Below, piece by piece: positions 62,987 to 64,000 of a stretch of 64,000 bases of DNA (within the stretch, counting starts at the first letter, position 1; each line of letters begins with the position of its first letter). A program made the position numbers and the translations under genes. Under the pieces are notes generated by a model that saw only the letters and a list, made by a program, of their open reading frames with translations, was not told the origin of the DNA and ran no database searches. Source of the DNA: JAFKFH01 sp017307375 (GTDB lineage Bacteria; Pseudomonadota; Alphaproteobacteria; Ferrovibrionales; Ferrovibrionaceae); assembly GCA_965229335.1 (NCBI GenBank), contig OZ245874.1, positions 2,418,001 to 2,482,000 on the forward strand, written 5' to 3'.

Positions 62987-62987
<1 letters not shown>
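62262..62987 (+). CDS. Liv-type ABC transporter ATP-binding protein (LivG)
   Basis: The 241-residue ATPase has Walker A LIGPNGAGKTTCFN and Walker B LLLLDEVMAGL. The signature region reads SSLTLPDRKRLEVARAL; the LSGGQ-like motif is therefore replaced by LTLPD, although the following RLEVARAL is standard for LivG. Some Liv clades share this form. It ends in an overlap with the LivF gene (TGATG). Confidence 0.93.
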
Positions 62988-63691
<704 letters not shown>

Positions 63692-63710
63692 CACGGCGGG
63701 AGGGCCGGGG

Positions 63711-64000
63711 ATGAGCAAGCCACCGTTCGCCGCGCTCGACCTCGCCCCACCGCGGATCGCGCTGACCCCGACCGCGAACGGCGGTTTCCTGGCGACGGCG
63801 CCCGATCCGCTGGGACCTCATGATCCGAGCCTCGGGCGGCTGTTCAAGGCGGCCGTCGCCGCGGCGCCCGACCGGACCTTCCTGGCCGAACGCGCCGCTG
63901 GCGGGCACTGGGTCAGCCTCAGCTATGCCGCGGCCGACGCCCGGGTCGACGCGCTCGCCCAGGGGCTGCTGACGCGCGGGCTGGGGCCGGAACGCCCGCT
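63711..64000 (+). CDS. AMP-binding acyl-CoA synthetase (feruloyl-CoA synthase-like), 5' part
   Basis: The frame is open to the window end from ATG 63711, about 97 residues. The N-terminus (LRGPDPLGPHDPSLGRLFKAAVAAAPDRTFLAERAAGGHW-type arrangement, then LSYAAADARVDALAQGLLTRGLGPERP) resembles feruloyl-CoA synthases and related AMP-forming ligases. The catalytic AMP-binding motifs lie outside the window. With the Liv transporter, thiolase and AcuI genes it supports an aromatic or unsaturated acid route, inferred from context. GGGAGGG lies before the ATG. Confidence 0.75.
   Translation, partial: MSKPPFAALDLAPPRIALTPTANGGFLATAPDPLGPHDPSLGRLFKAAVAAAPDRTFLAERAAGGHWVSLSYAAADARVDALAQGLLTRGLGPERP

Overview
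The window is high-GC DNA with tightly packed genes, many joined by 1-8 base ATGA or TGATG overlaps. The gene content suggests an aerobic alphaproteobacterium: an oxygen-dependent cobalamin pathway with CobG and CobN, an EipB/DUF1849 envelope protein, a CbtAB cobalt transporter, MsrPQ, TRAP and Liv transporters, and a DinB with an N-terminal zinc ribbon. A Rhodospirillales-like relative is my guess; the sequence alone does not fix genus. I see no rRNA, tRNA, CRISPR array, insertion sequence, prophage or toxin-antitoxin module.

Bases 1-11465 hold the first half of a cobalamin locus. The plus-strand run is cobG (cut by the window edge), a small lipoprotein, cobH, cobI, a cbiG-like/cobJ fusion and cbiD. 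It meets cobK-cobL-cobM on the minus strand. A second plus-strand run is cobA-cobB-cobC-cobD. Bases 16245-23020 hold the second half on the minus strand: a cobalamin riboswitch followed by cbtB-cbtA-cobW-cobN-cobO and a terminal ridA-like gene. Together these cover most steps from uroporphyrinogen III to adenosylated cobyrinate diamide. CobF is absent and CbiD, usually the anaerobic-pathway C1 methylase, is present; cobST, cobQ, cobP, cobU and cobV are not in the window. Between the halves (11476-16248) lie an orphan Bug-type binding protein, a DUF6356 protein with a divergent Lrp regulator, and a LysR regulator divergent from a metallo-hydrolase plus alpha/beta-hydrolase pair.

Bases 23173-41581 are mixed housekeeping and accessory genes: a Cds1-like cysteine desulfhydrase followed by a FUSC-type transporter split into two polypeptides, a minus-strand operon (two RidA paralogues, glycerophosphodiesterase, GNAT protein, EamA transporter), an adenylate cyclase, LysE with LysR, a 2-hydroxyacid dehydrogenase, eipB overlapping dinB tail to tail, a YgiQ radical-SAM protein, a ROK kinase and a succinate-semialdehyde dehydrogenase ending at a strong terminator.

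Bases 41630-47334 form the most coherent accessory unit. A TRAP transporter and type II dehydroquinase diverge from a shikimate-dehydrogenase-like gene and two tandem GntR regulators, with a perfect AT-rich palindrome in the shared promoter region. It looks like an uptake and catabolism locus for a quinate/shikimate-type or related acid. Bases 47336-56731 carry arnD and an ArnA-type dehydrogenase, a Rap1a/Tai-family protein, msrQ-msrP, ygfZ, a GT9 glycosyltransferase, a dihydroorotase with an altered metal motif and a TPR glycosyltransferase. Bases 56798-64000 carry a thiolase, an AcuI-type reductase, a complete Liv ABC transporter and the start of an acyl/feruloyl-CoA synthetase gene, plausibly one acid-uptake and CoA-degradation locus.

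I did not find a convincing wholly new system. The best leads are the hybrid cobalamin pathway, the divergent TRAP/shikimate-dehydrogenase-like unit, the RidA paralogues lacking the active-site arginine, and the split FUSC pair.
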